DNA of 53,958 bases, taken from Planctomycetota bacterium (GTDB lineage: Bacteria > Planctomycetota > Phycisphaerae > Phycisphaerales > SM1A02). Where the stretch lies: positions 15,600 through 69,557 of the forward strand of contig QWPT01000007.1 of NCBI GenBank assembly GCA_003671075.1, written 5' to 3'. Within the stretch, counting starts at the first letter, position 1. Each line of letters begins with the position of its first letter. The translations under genes and the position numbers were made by a program. Below, one piece after another: positions 46,206-53,958 of this stretch. The notes under the pieces were generated by a model. That model worked only from the letters and a program-made list of their open reading frames with translations, was not told the origin of the DNA and did no database searches.

Positions 46206-46298
46206 GCCAAACGCTTCGCTTGCTCGGTCGCCGCGACCTGCGGCGACGGTGGGAGTGAGGGTATCCTGCGCCGCTACGCTTTTTGAAACATACACGAA

Positions 46299-49235
46299 AT
46301 GACCACCGCGCCTTCCACGACCTCGACCTCCGCCTCCCCTGTCTCGGCTGACATCGTCGACGAACTGGCCAGCACCTTTCGCGCAACGGCCGAGAGCGTG
46401 GTGCCGTGGTTTGTTTCGCAGATGCCGCCGATGTACTTTCAGGACACCGATCGGGCGAGCCAGTTGGCGCACCTGCGCGCGATCATCGCGGCGAAGGCTT
46501 CCGACCGTCCGATCGACCTCACGCTTAAGAGCGAAGACGGCCGCCAACTCACGCTGATCAAGAACGCCAACTACCCCGGCGTGCTTGCTGAGCTGGTCGC
46601 GCAGTTGCCCATGGACCGCTCGCTGCGTGCGGCCAAGATTCACTCGAGCTTTGATGGCAAGCTGGTGCTCGACACTTTCGTGTTCGGCGACCCCGAACCG
46701 TTCGACAGTCGCGATCCGCGCCAGTCGGCCAAGCTCACCGACACCATTCGCTACGCCAAAGAGCGCGGACTCGATTGGACGCCCGACCAAATCTCCTCGT
46801 TTTTTGCGGGCTGCAGCGCTGAATATGTTCTGACTTGCACGCCGCTGCGCGTGGCGGCGCACTGGAAATTGTTCAGCCGCGTGAGCGGAACCGACGGGAC
46901 CATCGTCGAACTTGAGGCGGAGAGTCACCAAACGATGAGCCGCATCGTTGTGGTCGTTGAGAATGCGCGCACGCGCACCATGCTCGAGCGCACCGCGACC
47001 ATTCTTGCGCGCCACCACATTTCCATTCACCGCGCCTACCTCGACATCGTCAGGGGCGGCAAGGGCGGATCGGTCACCTTCGTTGGTTTCGTCGTGCAGG
47101 GTTCGGACGGCCGCGCGATTTCGCCCACGGGCGACACCTGGAATTCGGTCGTGCGCGACCTGCGCCGCATCAAGTGGGTCGATGACAAGGCGCTGGGAAT
47201 CGCTGGTCGCTGGCCGACGATTTCGCTCGATCGCTCTGAGGCCATGATCGCGCTGTGCAACCTCGCACATCAGTCGCTTTCGCCGCAAAATCGCTACCTT
47301 TGGACCCGTGAACGCATTCAGGGTTACGCCGAAGATTCGATCGCGGCCGCGATGTCGGTGGTCGACCTTCTGCTCGCGCGCTTCAATCCCGCTGGACCGA
47401 TGCAGGACGCGGAATTCGCCGCCGCTCGCTTGCGAATTGAGGCGGACATCGCCCACGATCCAAACGAGATGCACCGCACCGTGCTCTCCAAAATGCTCGA
47501 GGCGGTGGTCGCAACCCTGCGCATCAACTACTACCTGCCCGATCGCTTCGCGCTTTGCCTGCGCATCGATCCGACCTATCTCGCCAACGCCGAGCGCCCC
47601 GAGCGCCCGTACGCGACTTTCTTTGTTCATGGCCGCGGATTCGACGGTTTCCACAACCGTTTCCAAGACATCGCCCGCGGTGGCCTGCGCGTGATTCGCA
47701 CCACCAGCCTCGCCCAGCACACCCGCGAAAGCGAGCGCTTGTTCGACGAGGTCTACGGACTTTCGTGGGCGCAGCAGCTGAAAAACAAGGACATTCCTGA
47801 AGGCGGATCGAAGGCAGCCATTCTGCTCGAGCCTGGCGCCACCGTTGACCGTTGCGTGAAGGCGTTCGTGAATTCGATCCTCGACCTCATCGTGCAGGTG
47901 CCCGAAGTCAAGAAGCTCGTGGTTGATCGTTTTGGCCGCGATGAGCTCATTTACCTCGGCCCCGACGAGAACATCACTCCTGCGCACATCGAGTGGATCG
48001 TTGAACGCGCGCGTCGTCGCGGCTACGCCATGCCGACGGCGTTCATGAGTTCCAAGCCAAACGCCGGCATCAACCACAAGGTCTACGGCGTCACCAGCGA
48101 AGGCGTCAATGTCTTCCTTGAAATCGCGCTCAAGGCGCGCGGGATTGACCCGCGCAAGCGCCAGTTCACCGTCAAGATCACTGGCGGTCCCGACGGAGAT
48201 GTCGCGGGAAACATGATGCGCATCCTCGACCGCGACTACGGCAAAAACGCGGTGATCGTGGGCGTGGCCGACGGATCGGGTTCGGGCGAGGATCCCGAAG
48301 GCCTCGATCATGGCGAACTGGTGCGGCTCTTCAACGAGGCGCTGCCGATCGCGAGTTTCAATCCGGCGAAGCTTTCGCCGATGGGTCGAGTGACGCCGGT
48401 CGATGCGCCCGATGGCGCGCAGTTGCGCAATTCACTGCACAACCGCTTGGTGACCGACGCGTTCATTCCCGGCGGCGGACGGCCCGCGACCATTCACGAG
48501 GGCAACTGGCATGATTTCCTAACCGACGACGGAAAGCCGAGCGCGCTGGTCATCTCCGAGGGCGCGAATCTCTTCCTGACCCCGGGCGCGCGCGAGGAGT
48601 TGAGCAAGAAGGGCGTGACCATCATCAAGGATTCGTCGGCCAACAAGTGCGGCGTGATCTGCTCGAGCTACGAGATCAGCGCGTGCATGGTGCTTTCCGA
48701 CGAGGAATTCCTTTCGATCAAGGACGCGTATGTGGGTCAGGTGCTTGAGCGCTTGCGCGAACTTGCGCGTGTTGAGGCCGAGTTCCTCATGCGCGCCGAG
48801 AAGACGCACTCGGGCATGTCGCTGCCGAAGATCTCCGTCGAACTTTCGAAGGTGATCAACACCACCGCTTCGGCGATTGCCGCAGGCGTGCCCAACTGGT
48901 CCGCTGACGATCGCGAGCTCGCCAAGCAGATGATCCGCGACCACCTGCCCAAGGTCCTCTTCGATTTCGCGGGCGACCGCGTGTGGAAGAGCCTGCCGCA
49001 GTCCTACCAAACTTGGATCATCGCCAACCGACTCGCGAGCTCGATCGCCTATCGCGAGGGCATGGACTTCTTCGATGGCTGCGAGCCGGTGGAGATTGCC
49101 GACCTCGCGCGCCGCTACATGAAGAGCGACCTTGCCAACCGCGAGATTGTGGCGAAAGTGCGTGCATCGAACCTTGCCGACAAGGATCACATCGCAGCGC
49201 TACTCGAGCGTGGCGGAGCGCGCGCAGGGATCTAA
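46299..49235 (+). CDS. NAD-type glutamate dehydrogenase, large form
   Basis: 978 aa. Oxidatively deaminates glutamate to 2-oxoglutarate. The N-terminal 450 residues are the long regulatory part seen in large NAD-GDHs, with an ACT-like stretch (RIVVVVENARTRTMLERTATILARHHISIHRAYLDIV). The catalytic part has RFQDIARGGLRVIRT, the lysine block LKNKDIPEGGSKAAILLEP, KPNAGINHKVYGVTSEGV, and the NAD fold FTVKITGGPDGDVAGNMMRIL. A middle-sized member between the 450-aa and 1600-aa forms. Its last ten codons and stop form the beginning of a 75-bp tandem repeat. Confidence 0.9.
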   Translation: MTTAPSTTSTSASPVSADIVDELASTFRATAESVVPWFVSQMPPMYFQDTDRASQLAHLRAIIAAKASDRPIDLTLKSEDGRQLTLIKNANYPGVLAELVAQLPMDRSLRAAKIHSSFDGKLVLDTFVFGDPEPFDSRDPRQSAKLTDTIRYAKERGLDWTPDQISSFFAGCSAEYVLTCTPLRVAAHWKLFSRVSGTDGTIVELEAESHQTMSRIVVVVENARTRTMLERTATILARHHISIHRAYLDIVRGGKGGSVTFVGFVVQGSDGRAISPTGDTWNSVVRDLRRIKWVDDKALGIAGRWPTISLDRSEAMIALCNLAHQSLSPQNRYLWTRERIQGYAEDSIAAAMSVVDLLLARFNPAGPMQDAEFAAARLRIEADIAHDPNEMHRTVLSKMLEAVVATLRINYYLPDRFALCLRIDPTYLANAERPERPYATFFVHGRGFDGFHNRFQDIARGGLRVIRTTSLAQHTRESERLFDEVYGLSWAQQLKNKDIPEGGSKAAILLEPGATVDRCVKAFVNSILDLIVQVPEVKKLVVDRFGRDELIYLGPDENITPAHIEWIVERARRRGYAMPTAFMSSKPNAGINHKVYGVTSEGVNVFLEIALKARGIDPRKRQFTVKITGGPDGDVAGNMMRILDRDYGKNAVIVGVADGSGSGEDPEGLDHGELVRLFNEALPIASFNPAKLSPMGRVTPVDAPDGAQLRNSLHNRLVTDAFIPGGGRPATIHEGNWHDFLTDDGKPSALVISEGANLFLTPGAREELSKKGVTIIKDSSANKCGVICSSYEISACMVLSDEEFLSIKDAYVGQVLERLRELARVEAEFLMRAEKTHSGMSLPKISVELSKVINTTASAIAAGVPNWSADDRELAKQMIRDHLPKVLFDFAGDRVWKSLPQSYQTWIIANRLASSIAYREGMDFFDGCEPVEIADLARRYMKSDLANREIVAKVRASNLADKDHIAALLERGGARAGI

Positions 49236-49461
49236 GGACCTTCGCTTCACCTCAGCGCGCGAAGCACGCCGTGAAACACCGAGCGTGGCGGAGCGCGCGC
49301 AGGGATCTAACATCACGCGCTTCACCTCAGCGCGCGAAGCACGCCGTGAAGCACCGAGCGTGGCGGAGCGCGCGCGGGGATCGAACATCACGCGCTTCAC
49401 CTCAGCGCGCGAAGCACGCCGTGAAGCGCCGAGCGTGGCGGAGCGCGCGCGGGGATCTGAG
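49206..49461. repeat. 75-bp tandem repeats (about 3.4 units) starting within the end of gdh
   Basis: Units begin at 49206, 49281, 49356 and 49431. The first holds the last gdh codons and the TAA stop. Each contains gcttcac...gtgaagc as an inverted repeat around GC-rich sequence (agcgcgcgaagcacgcc), so each copy can form a hairpin. The length is 25 codons, and the frame on both strands stays mostly open, encoding a 25-residue Arg/Ala/Ser-rich repeat. There is no evidence for expression beyond gdh. Confidence 0.9.
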
Positions 49462-49532
49462 TGGCGTCGGACGTGCCGAATCAGACTCTCCCCTCTCGCC
49501 TGCACGGCCAAACTTGAGGTTAGAGTGCTGCC

Positions 49533-50309
49533 ATGCTGCCTCGACGCATCGGCCCTCTGCTCATCAGCGTTGCCTTGAGCGCGCTTGCAGCCGCTGCAAG
49601 CGCGTACGCAGTCGAACATCCGGTCTCGGTTGCAGTGTCGACCGAAACCACGCTTGAGCTCGTGCTGCGCACCGCGCCCGGCGACGCGAGCGATTCCACG
49701 CATCGCGTCCAATTCGAGCGCGCCGCGGGGGAACGATCGTGGCGACGCCTCGAATCGGCCGGTAGTGCGCTCGCCCCCTCGGCCACCATCGGCGCTCCGG
49801 TGCTTGAGTTCGCCGCCAGCAGCGATGCCGTGCAGTTGAGGCTACTCGGCCCCGCGATCGCTGAGGTCGCGGGCGACCGAGTCACGCTGGTCGCGCTGCA
49901 TGACCGCGACACCGCTCTTTGCATCTGGCGCAATGGCACCATCGCAGAGATCTGGAACGCCGACCCGCTCTTTCTAGTGGCTCTGGAAGGCATCACTGAG
50001 CGATCGCCTAAGTCGCCGAGCGCGAGGCTCCAGGCTGCGGCTGCAACTCCGGAAGGACGAGGCTCGACGCGCGCCGCCTGCTGCGCCGCTGTCGACCCCA
50101 ACATGCGACCCACATCGGGTATCGCGCTCGCCGCGGCCTGCTGCGACAAAGACCAATGCACGCGTGACGCTTGCGCGGCTGCACTCGACTACTGCGACCC
50201 CGCGGTTGAACCGAAGGATGATGCGGCATGGCGCGTGTACGTGGCTGCTTTCAAGGCACTCGCCGCGAAGCAGCAGGAGATGCTGCAACTGCGGAACCGC
50301 GCGAACTAA
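49533..50309 (+). CDS. Exported hypothetical protein with a Cys-rich C-terminal region
   Basis: 258 aa. Signal peptide (LLISVALSALAAAASAYA). The middle is strand-rich (VSVAVSTETTLELVLRTAP, LEFAASSDAVQLRLL). The C-terminal 80 residues hold ten or so cysteines, many paired (AACCAAVDP, AAACCDKDQC, LDYCDP), suited to disulfides. TAGAGT lies 6 nt before the ATG. Family not recognised. The final 20 codons overlap the end of the kinase gene on the other strand. Confidence 0.65.
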   Translation: MLPRRIGPLLISVALSALAAAASAYAVEHPVSVAVSTETTLELVLRTAPGDASDSTHRVQFERAAGERSWRRLESAGSALAPSATIGAPVLEFAASSDAVQLRLLGPAIAEVAGDRVTLVALHDRDTALCIWRNGTIAEIWNADPLFLVALEGITERSPKSPSARLQAAAATPEGRGSTRAACCAAVDPNMRPTSGIALAAACCDKDQCTRDACAAALDYCDPAVEPKDDAAWRVYVAAFKALAAKQQEMLQLRNRAN

Positions 50310-51924
50310 TCTTCGCGAGGCGCTCGCGTCGAGCGAGCACACCGATGCCAGGCGCCTGAAGCTGTTCGGCAAGCGCATCAGCGGCCACGGTCCGATCCTC
50401 TGTGGCTGGCTGATCGGCCGGGACATTGAACCCGAGCGCCATCGTGGCGAAGGCGCGCCGGACCTCTGCGTCTGCCCTATCGTCGTCCCGAAGCGCTGCG
50501 TAGGCGTACACCGAGGGCCAGACTCCGTCGCCGTAGGCTGCGAGTGCGGCCGCGAGCAGCATCTCTCGGCCGCGGTCGGTGGAACCCGTGCGCCGCGCTG
50601 CGGCAAGCTCGCCGCGCATCGAGTCGAAGCGATCGAGCAACTGCGCGTCGGCGAAGGAGGCCACGCCTCCCGTCTCGAGAATCTCTCGCGCAAGCCGATG
50701 CTCGAGCGGCGCTCCCGCTCCGATCTCGAGCGGTGAAATGCCAAAGAGCAACTGCGCTGCGTTTGCGACGGCCACCGGCTCGCGCGTCCAGCGCAACAAA
50801 GTGAACACCAACGCACTCGCCAGCAAGACCGCGAGCGTTCCCGTCACCCTCTGGCGCCGACGGCGACGCACGCGAGCCGCGTGGTCGAATTTCAACGCCT
50901 CGCTCTCTGGAGGCATGTCGCGCAAGAGCCAACCTCGGAGTTCCTGAAGCCGCGCTTGATCGCGCGCGCCAGGCAACCCGCTCGGAGGGTCGGTGCGCGA
51001 AACATCGCCCCGCACACCTTCGACTTCGATCCACGCGGCGCGGCCGAAGTCGACGAGTCGGGGCGTCCCGTTCAGGGAAACGATCACATTCGCGGGAGAA
51101 ATGTCGCCGTGGATGACGCCGCGTGCATGACAGGCGACGACGGCATCGTCGATCTTCGCGAGCAACGCCTCGCACTCGGCGCGCGTGTGCTCCTCGCAAG
51201 CCTTCCAGAGAACAAGCGGCATGCCCTCGACCAGCTCCGAGACGATGAAGACGGTGGGGCCTGCGAAGCCGAGGGCATCGAGCCCAATCCGCACCGCGCC
51301 AGACTCCACGATTTCACCCGCGTCGAGCACGCGCGCCACACCGCCGTGCGAGATCGCGCGTGCGGTTCCCGCCTCACGAAGCCGTTGCGCGACATCTGCG
51401 CGCGAGCAGGGAATCATCTTGAGCGCGGCCGACGCCGGCGCACCGCACTGAGAGAGGGTTCGATCGAGGACCTCAAAGACGCATCCCCATGCACCGCGGC
51501 CGAGTTCACGCACGATCTCGTAGCGCCCCCCGCCGTCGTCGAGCGCAGGACCAACGCACAGGCCGACGCAGGGTGCGGCGAGCTCGTCGAGGTCGCACGC
51601 GATCAAGCTCGCGGCGAGGCAGCGATCGATGCATGCTTGCCATTCGGGCCATCGAGCGCGCCATGCCTGCGCGAGTTGGGGCGCGTGTGCGCGCGCCGCG
51701 CCAAATGCCGTGAGCAGCAACGACTCCGCTGCGCGCGGTTCACGCGTGGGATCCAGCATCTGCGCGTAGCGCGCGATCGTCGGGACTTGCCCATAGAACG
51801 CGACCAGCTCCGCGACATCGCGTTCGACGGCGTCCTCGATGAGCTCGCCATCGCGCACCGACCACGGCGCCAGTGCGCTCGCATGCCAGCCCTTCGATTG
51901 CACCGCCGCACGATCCAAATTCAT
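50251..51924 (-). CDS. Membrane-anchored Ser/Thr protein kinase
   Basis: 557 aa. The kinase domain occupies residues about 130-320: the glycine loop ELGRGAWGCVFEV, the VAIK lysine in AALKMIP, HGDISPANV (HRD has become HGD) and VDFGRAAW (DFG present). One membrane helix (GTLAVLLASALVFTLLRW, near 380) separates it from an outside domain of about 165 residues without recognised repeats. The conserved N-terminal 120 residues look like a helical sensor or adaptor. TATCCT lies 7 nt before the ATG. Divergent from the sigma factor gene, a pairing common in planctomycetes. Confidence 0.85.
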   Translation of the reverse strand: MNLDRAAVQSKGWHASALAPWSVRDGELIEDAVERDVAELVAFYGQVPTIARYAQMLDPTREPRAAESLLLTAFGAARAHAPQLAQAWRARWPEWQACIDRCLAASLIACDLDELAAPCVGLCVGPALDDGGGRYEIVRELGRGAWGCVFEVLDRTLSQCGAPASAALKMIPCSRADVAQRLREAGTARAISHGGVARVLDAGEIVESGAVRIGLDALGFAGPTVFIVSELVEGMPLVLWKACEEHTRAECEALLAKIDDAVVACHARGVIHGDISPANVIVSLNGTPRLVDFGRAAWIEVEGVRGDVSRTDPPSGLPGARDQARLQELRGWLLRDMPPESEALKFDHAARVRRRRRQRVTGTLAVLLASALVFTLLRWTREPVAVANAAQLLFGISPLEIGAGAPLEHRLAREILETGGVASFADAQLLDRFDSMRGELAAARRTGSTDRGREMLLAAALAAYGDGVWPSVYAYAALRDDDRADAEVRRAFATMALGFNVPADQPATEDRTVAADALAEQLQAPGIGVLARRERLAKISSRGSAVAASPAASRRVP

Positions 51925-51970
51925 GGAGTGAAGGATAGCGGCCGTCGTCGACGATATTGCGAAGTGATTC

Positions 51971-52001
51971 TTGATCGCCCGCGCATTGCGCGCGGTATGC
52001 T
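51971..52001 (+). promoter_or_regulatory. Candidate promoter of the sigma factor gene
   Basis: TATGCT (51996-52001) ends 6 nt before the ATG; TTGATC (51971-51976) is 19 bp upstream of it. It shares the 83-bp divergent region with the kinase promoter element TATCCT (51937-51932). Confidence 0.4.
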
Positions 52002-52007
52002 CCGACC

Positions 52008-52601
52008 ATGGAGCGGACGCCGCACAACACCTGGGGCACGGACGAGTTTGTTCGAATTCTGGGCGAAATCGAACCGATTTTGCGCGCTCATGTTCGCCGA
52101 CGACGCGGGCAGCGCGATCCGATGCTGGCCACAAGCGACATCTGCGCATCAGTTGCCAGGCGTGCGGTCGAGTATCTGGCGCGCCCCGCCGAAGTCCCAG
52201 TGCAGACTGCGCTACCACCGCCGCCCGAAGTGGCTCGAACCGGTGCGATCAACTTCGTTCTCACGCTCGCCGACCGCACGATCTCGGGTGCGCTGCGAAA
52301 ACTCAAACGAGAGCATTCGACCATGCGCGGCGCCAGCGCACGCGGATTCGTCGTGCGGTCGGAGCACGGTGGGCGTGCTGTCCCGACCGAGTCCGCGGAA
52401 ATGCAGCGGGAGGGACTCCTCGCAGCGCTTGAAGAGAGCGACGAGACCGACCGCCTCATCGCGCAGCTGCGAACGCGCGGCAATCCATGGCCCGTCATCG
52501 CGAGCGAGGCGGGAATCTCTGCGGACAACTGCCGTCAACGCTGGTCGCGCCTGCTCAAGCGACTGTCGAGCCGACTGGAGCAAGACGAAGCCCAACGCTG
52601 A
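52008..52601 (+). CDS. RNA polymerase sigma factor, ECF-like
   Basis: 197 aa. The N-terminal region (residues 10-85) has the helical layout of sigma region 2 (ILGEIEPILRAHVRRRRGQRDPMLATSDICASVARRAVEYL). The C-terminal region 4 HTH is NPWPVIASEAGISADNCRQRWSRLLKRL. A diverged member; region 2 is weak and the linker is long. It may be controlled through the kinase encoded on the other strand. Alternatively it could be a plain HTH regulator. Confidence 0.72.
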   Translation: MERTPHNTWGTDEFVRILGEIEPILRAHVRRRRGQRDPMLATSDICASVARRAVEYLARPAEVPVQTALPPPPEVARTGAINFVLTLADRTISGALRKLKREHSTMRGASARGFVVRSEHGGRAVPTESAEMQREGLLAALEESDETDRLIAQLRTRGNPWPVIASEAGISADNCRQRWSRLLKRLSSRLEQDEAQR

Positions 52602-53053
52602 CGCGCCACGATGTGGTCGTCCCAGACCCGAATGCCAAAGCAACCGATTTGTCGGAAGTCCGAGTGCCCTTGCGTGAGCGCACCCGCATGCAAGCGGCCC
52701 ATCGGATTCGGCGAAGACGAAGGCGAAGGCGACGGCGAAACATGGCGAAACATGGCCAAACATGGCCAATCATGGCCAATCATGGCCAATCATGGCCGAC
52801 CCAATGACGGGCGGCGCTCGCGGTGGAACCGAGATTGCACAGCATGGCTCGATGTGCGCCAACGAGTTCCTTCACGCGCGGCGGTGCTGACTCCAAAGCG
52901 CGAAGCCTAGGAAACTGGCGCGCGCGAAAGCCCCAAAGTTACTGTGATTTTTTATATCAACTGTTACTATTTTTATTTCTTCTTGTCACAGCCCGTCCCT
53001 CGGCTGCCACTCCTCGCTGCCTGCACCAGTAAATTCATACCGAACCGTTTCGG
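52602..53053. other. Non-coding region with repeats and an AT-rich island
   Basis: About 450 bp. 52711-52740 has short gcgaag/gcgacg repeats, 52741-52800 has six 10-bp units, and 52936-52990 is strikingly AT-rich for this genome (two GTTACT copies, runs of T, and CTGTGA...TCACAG at the ends). The AT-rich part may be the promoter of the exported protein downstream. No convincing gene seen. Confidence 0.55.
52741..52800. repeat. Six 10-bp tandem repeats after the sigma factor gene
   Basis: Units catggcgaaa, catggccaaa, three identical catggccaat and catggccgac in exact 10-bp steps. Non-coding. Confidence 0.92.
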
Positions 53054-53905
53054 ATGAGCACTCCCAACTCGCACACACCGACGCTCAATCGGTCGTCGGA
53101 TCTGGTCAACGAAAGGGCTGCTCGCATGGAACAAAACTTTACGACGACCATGCTCGCTTCCAACGCTTCACCCCGCCTAGTCGGAGTTCGGCTTGGTTGG
53201 CGACTCGCCGCGCTGACGACGGCGATGTGCTGCCAATCGCTTTTGGGCGACCCACCGCCGGCTCCGCCGACTCCTCCCGCCGGCGAGACCGTTCCAGGAC
53301 AACCCGCCGTGATCCACGACATCACGCGCACGGACCCGTTCTGCCTGCGCGTGGAGCGGCTCATGGCCGATGGCATGCCCCGCGCCGCCGCGGTCGCGCA
53401 GGCATCGAGCGAGTTCGCTGCGGAGAACGCTGGGGAGAACGCTGGGGAGAACGCTGGGGAGAACCTTGGGAGAAACCAAGAGGAGTGCCTGTACAACGAA
53501 CTCACCGTTCTCTACTGCAACGCGGAGGGAAAGATCCATCGGTTCCAGATCCGACTCAATTCCAAGTGCGTTGACGACATGTGGGCCGTTCCTGGCTGCA
53601 CGCCGCTGACCTGCCCGCCCGGCGTGGTCCCTCCCGCGCCCTGCAACCTTCCGACCTGCGCATCCAGCGGGAATGTGCCGATGTGGGACACGACGATCAA
53701 TCCCGCATGCTTCGGTCTGCCAGCGACGGTCACCTGCGCATGGGTCTATCCCTCCACAACGACCCCGGAGTGGGGCCCGTGCGAGAAGATCATCGTCGAC
53801 TGCAGCTGCTTTCCCGAGTTCGCATCGTGCGTTGGACTGTCGATCGAATGCCGCAACCCCGCCGCGCCGAAGCAGGCAAACGACCCGTGTCCAAACTGCC
53901 AGTGA
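53054..53905 (+). CDS. Exported Cys-rich hypothetical protein
   Basis: 283 aa from the ATG at 53054. A second ATG at 53126 brings the likely signal segment (RLGWRLAALTTAMCCQSLLG) closer to the N-terminus and may be the real start. A Pro-rich stretch (PPPAPPTPPAGE), four 12-bp units encoding AENAGENAGEN-like repeats (53417-53464), and then a C-terminal 140 residues with about 20 cysteines in pairs (LTCPPGVVPPAPCNLPTC, DCSCFPEFASC, DPCPNCQ). Likely disulfide-rich and outside the cell. Family not recognised. Confidence 0.65.
   Translation: MSTPNSHTPTLNRSSDLVNERAARMEQNFTTTMLASNASPRLVGVRLGWRLAALTTAMCCQSLLGDPPPAPPTPPAGETVPGQPAVIHDITRTDPFCLRVERLMADGMPRAAAVAQASSEFAAENAGENAGENAGENLGRNQEECLYNELTVLYCNAEGKIHRFQIRLNSKCVDDMWAVPGCTPLTCPPGVVPPAPCNLPTCASSGNVPMWDTTINPACFGLPATVTCAWVYPSTTTPEWGPCEKIIVDCSCFPEFASCVGLSIECRNPAAPKQANDPCPNCQ
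53417..53464 (+). repeat. Four 12-bp in-frame repeats in the exported Cys-rich gene
   Basis: The unit gctggggagaac occurs four times (the first with one change), followed by a degenerate copy. It encodes AENAGENAGENAGEN. Confidence 0.9.
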
Positions 53906-53958
53906 TGCGGGAGTCTCAGAAAGCCGAGTGGGCGAACAGATTTGGATCGAGTCCGCCC

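Noticed and set aside
46206-48311. Minus-strand frame continuing upstream of ribF for 2 kb
   Set aside because: It is antisense to gdh; RibF homology starts exactly at the ATG at 46205.
49206-49461. 75-bp repeats as a CRISPR array
   Set aside because: The units are contiguous and nearly identical throughout, with no unique spacers and no cas genes in the window.
49132-49578. Open frame encoding 25-residue SVAERARGSNITRF-type repeats
   Set aside because: It overlaps the end of gdh in another frame, and its openness follows from a 75-bp unit whose length is divisible by three. No start signal or family.

Overview
The window is about 54 kb of GC-rich bacterial chromosome with dense coding. It looks like a planctomycete, probably of the Phycisphaerae type. 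The grounds are gene content: a DUF1800/DUF1501 pair, a membrane-anchored Ser/Thr kinase divergent from a sigma factor, a cysteine-less FmdB-like protein, a large NAD-glutamate dehydrogenase, and long exported proteins of unknown function. This placement is an inference; there is no 16S gene here.

Layout. 1-2352 (-): three coupled unknown or exported proteins. 2397-4396 (+): cdaA-cdaR, c-di-AMP synthesis. 4424-9919: tyrS and tal (-), divergent from pgi and a cysteine desulfurase (+). 9985-11799 (-): tRNA-Leu(CAG) and recA, each with a terminator on the same strand. 12245-14489: uxs (-) and anmK (+). 14547-21443 (+): a complete phosphate cluster phoB-phoR-pstS-pstC-pstA-pstB-phoU, with matching direct repeats before phoB and pstS. 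21571-29960: mostly housekeeping genes (rnc, rpmH with its own terminator, aroK, PilZ, ilvC, uppP, CYTH, ligA, FmdB-like). 38208-49235: sugar-phosphate isomerase-like, hotdog-like and membrane proteins, DUF1800/DUF1501/HMA, nrnA-ribF and gdh. 49533-53905: exported Cys-rich proteins, and the kinase/sigma pair.

The standout is 30388-38091, a retron-type operon. A MoxR AAA+ ATPase and a VWA protein (overlapping GTGA) are followed by a 196-nt structured element and then a 1310-aa reverse transcriptase. The element has perfect 17-bp a1/a2 inverted repeats, a 7-bp msr hairpin with a UUU loop, and a 37-bp msd-like stem. The RT has a canonical retron C-terminal domain (NAxxH, YADD, VTG) fused behind about 1000 residues of unknown function. 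It overlaps (ATGA) a 374-aa protein of unknown function. A second structured RNA, resembling SAM-clan riboswitches, lies about 260 bp ahead of the ATPase gene.

Two patterns recur. First, short tandem repeats of 10-14 bp, and one of 75 bp, cluster at the 3' ends of genes, often copying the stop codon; 12-bp in-frame versions are found inside several genes. Second, many genes have a TAnnnT -10-like hexamer only 5-9 nt ahead of the start codon and no Shine-Dalgarno sequence, which suggests leaderless transcripts.
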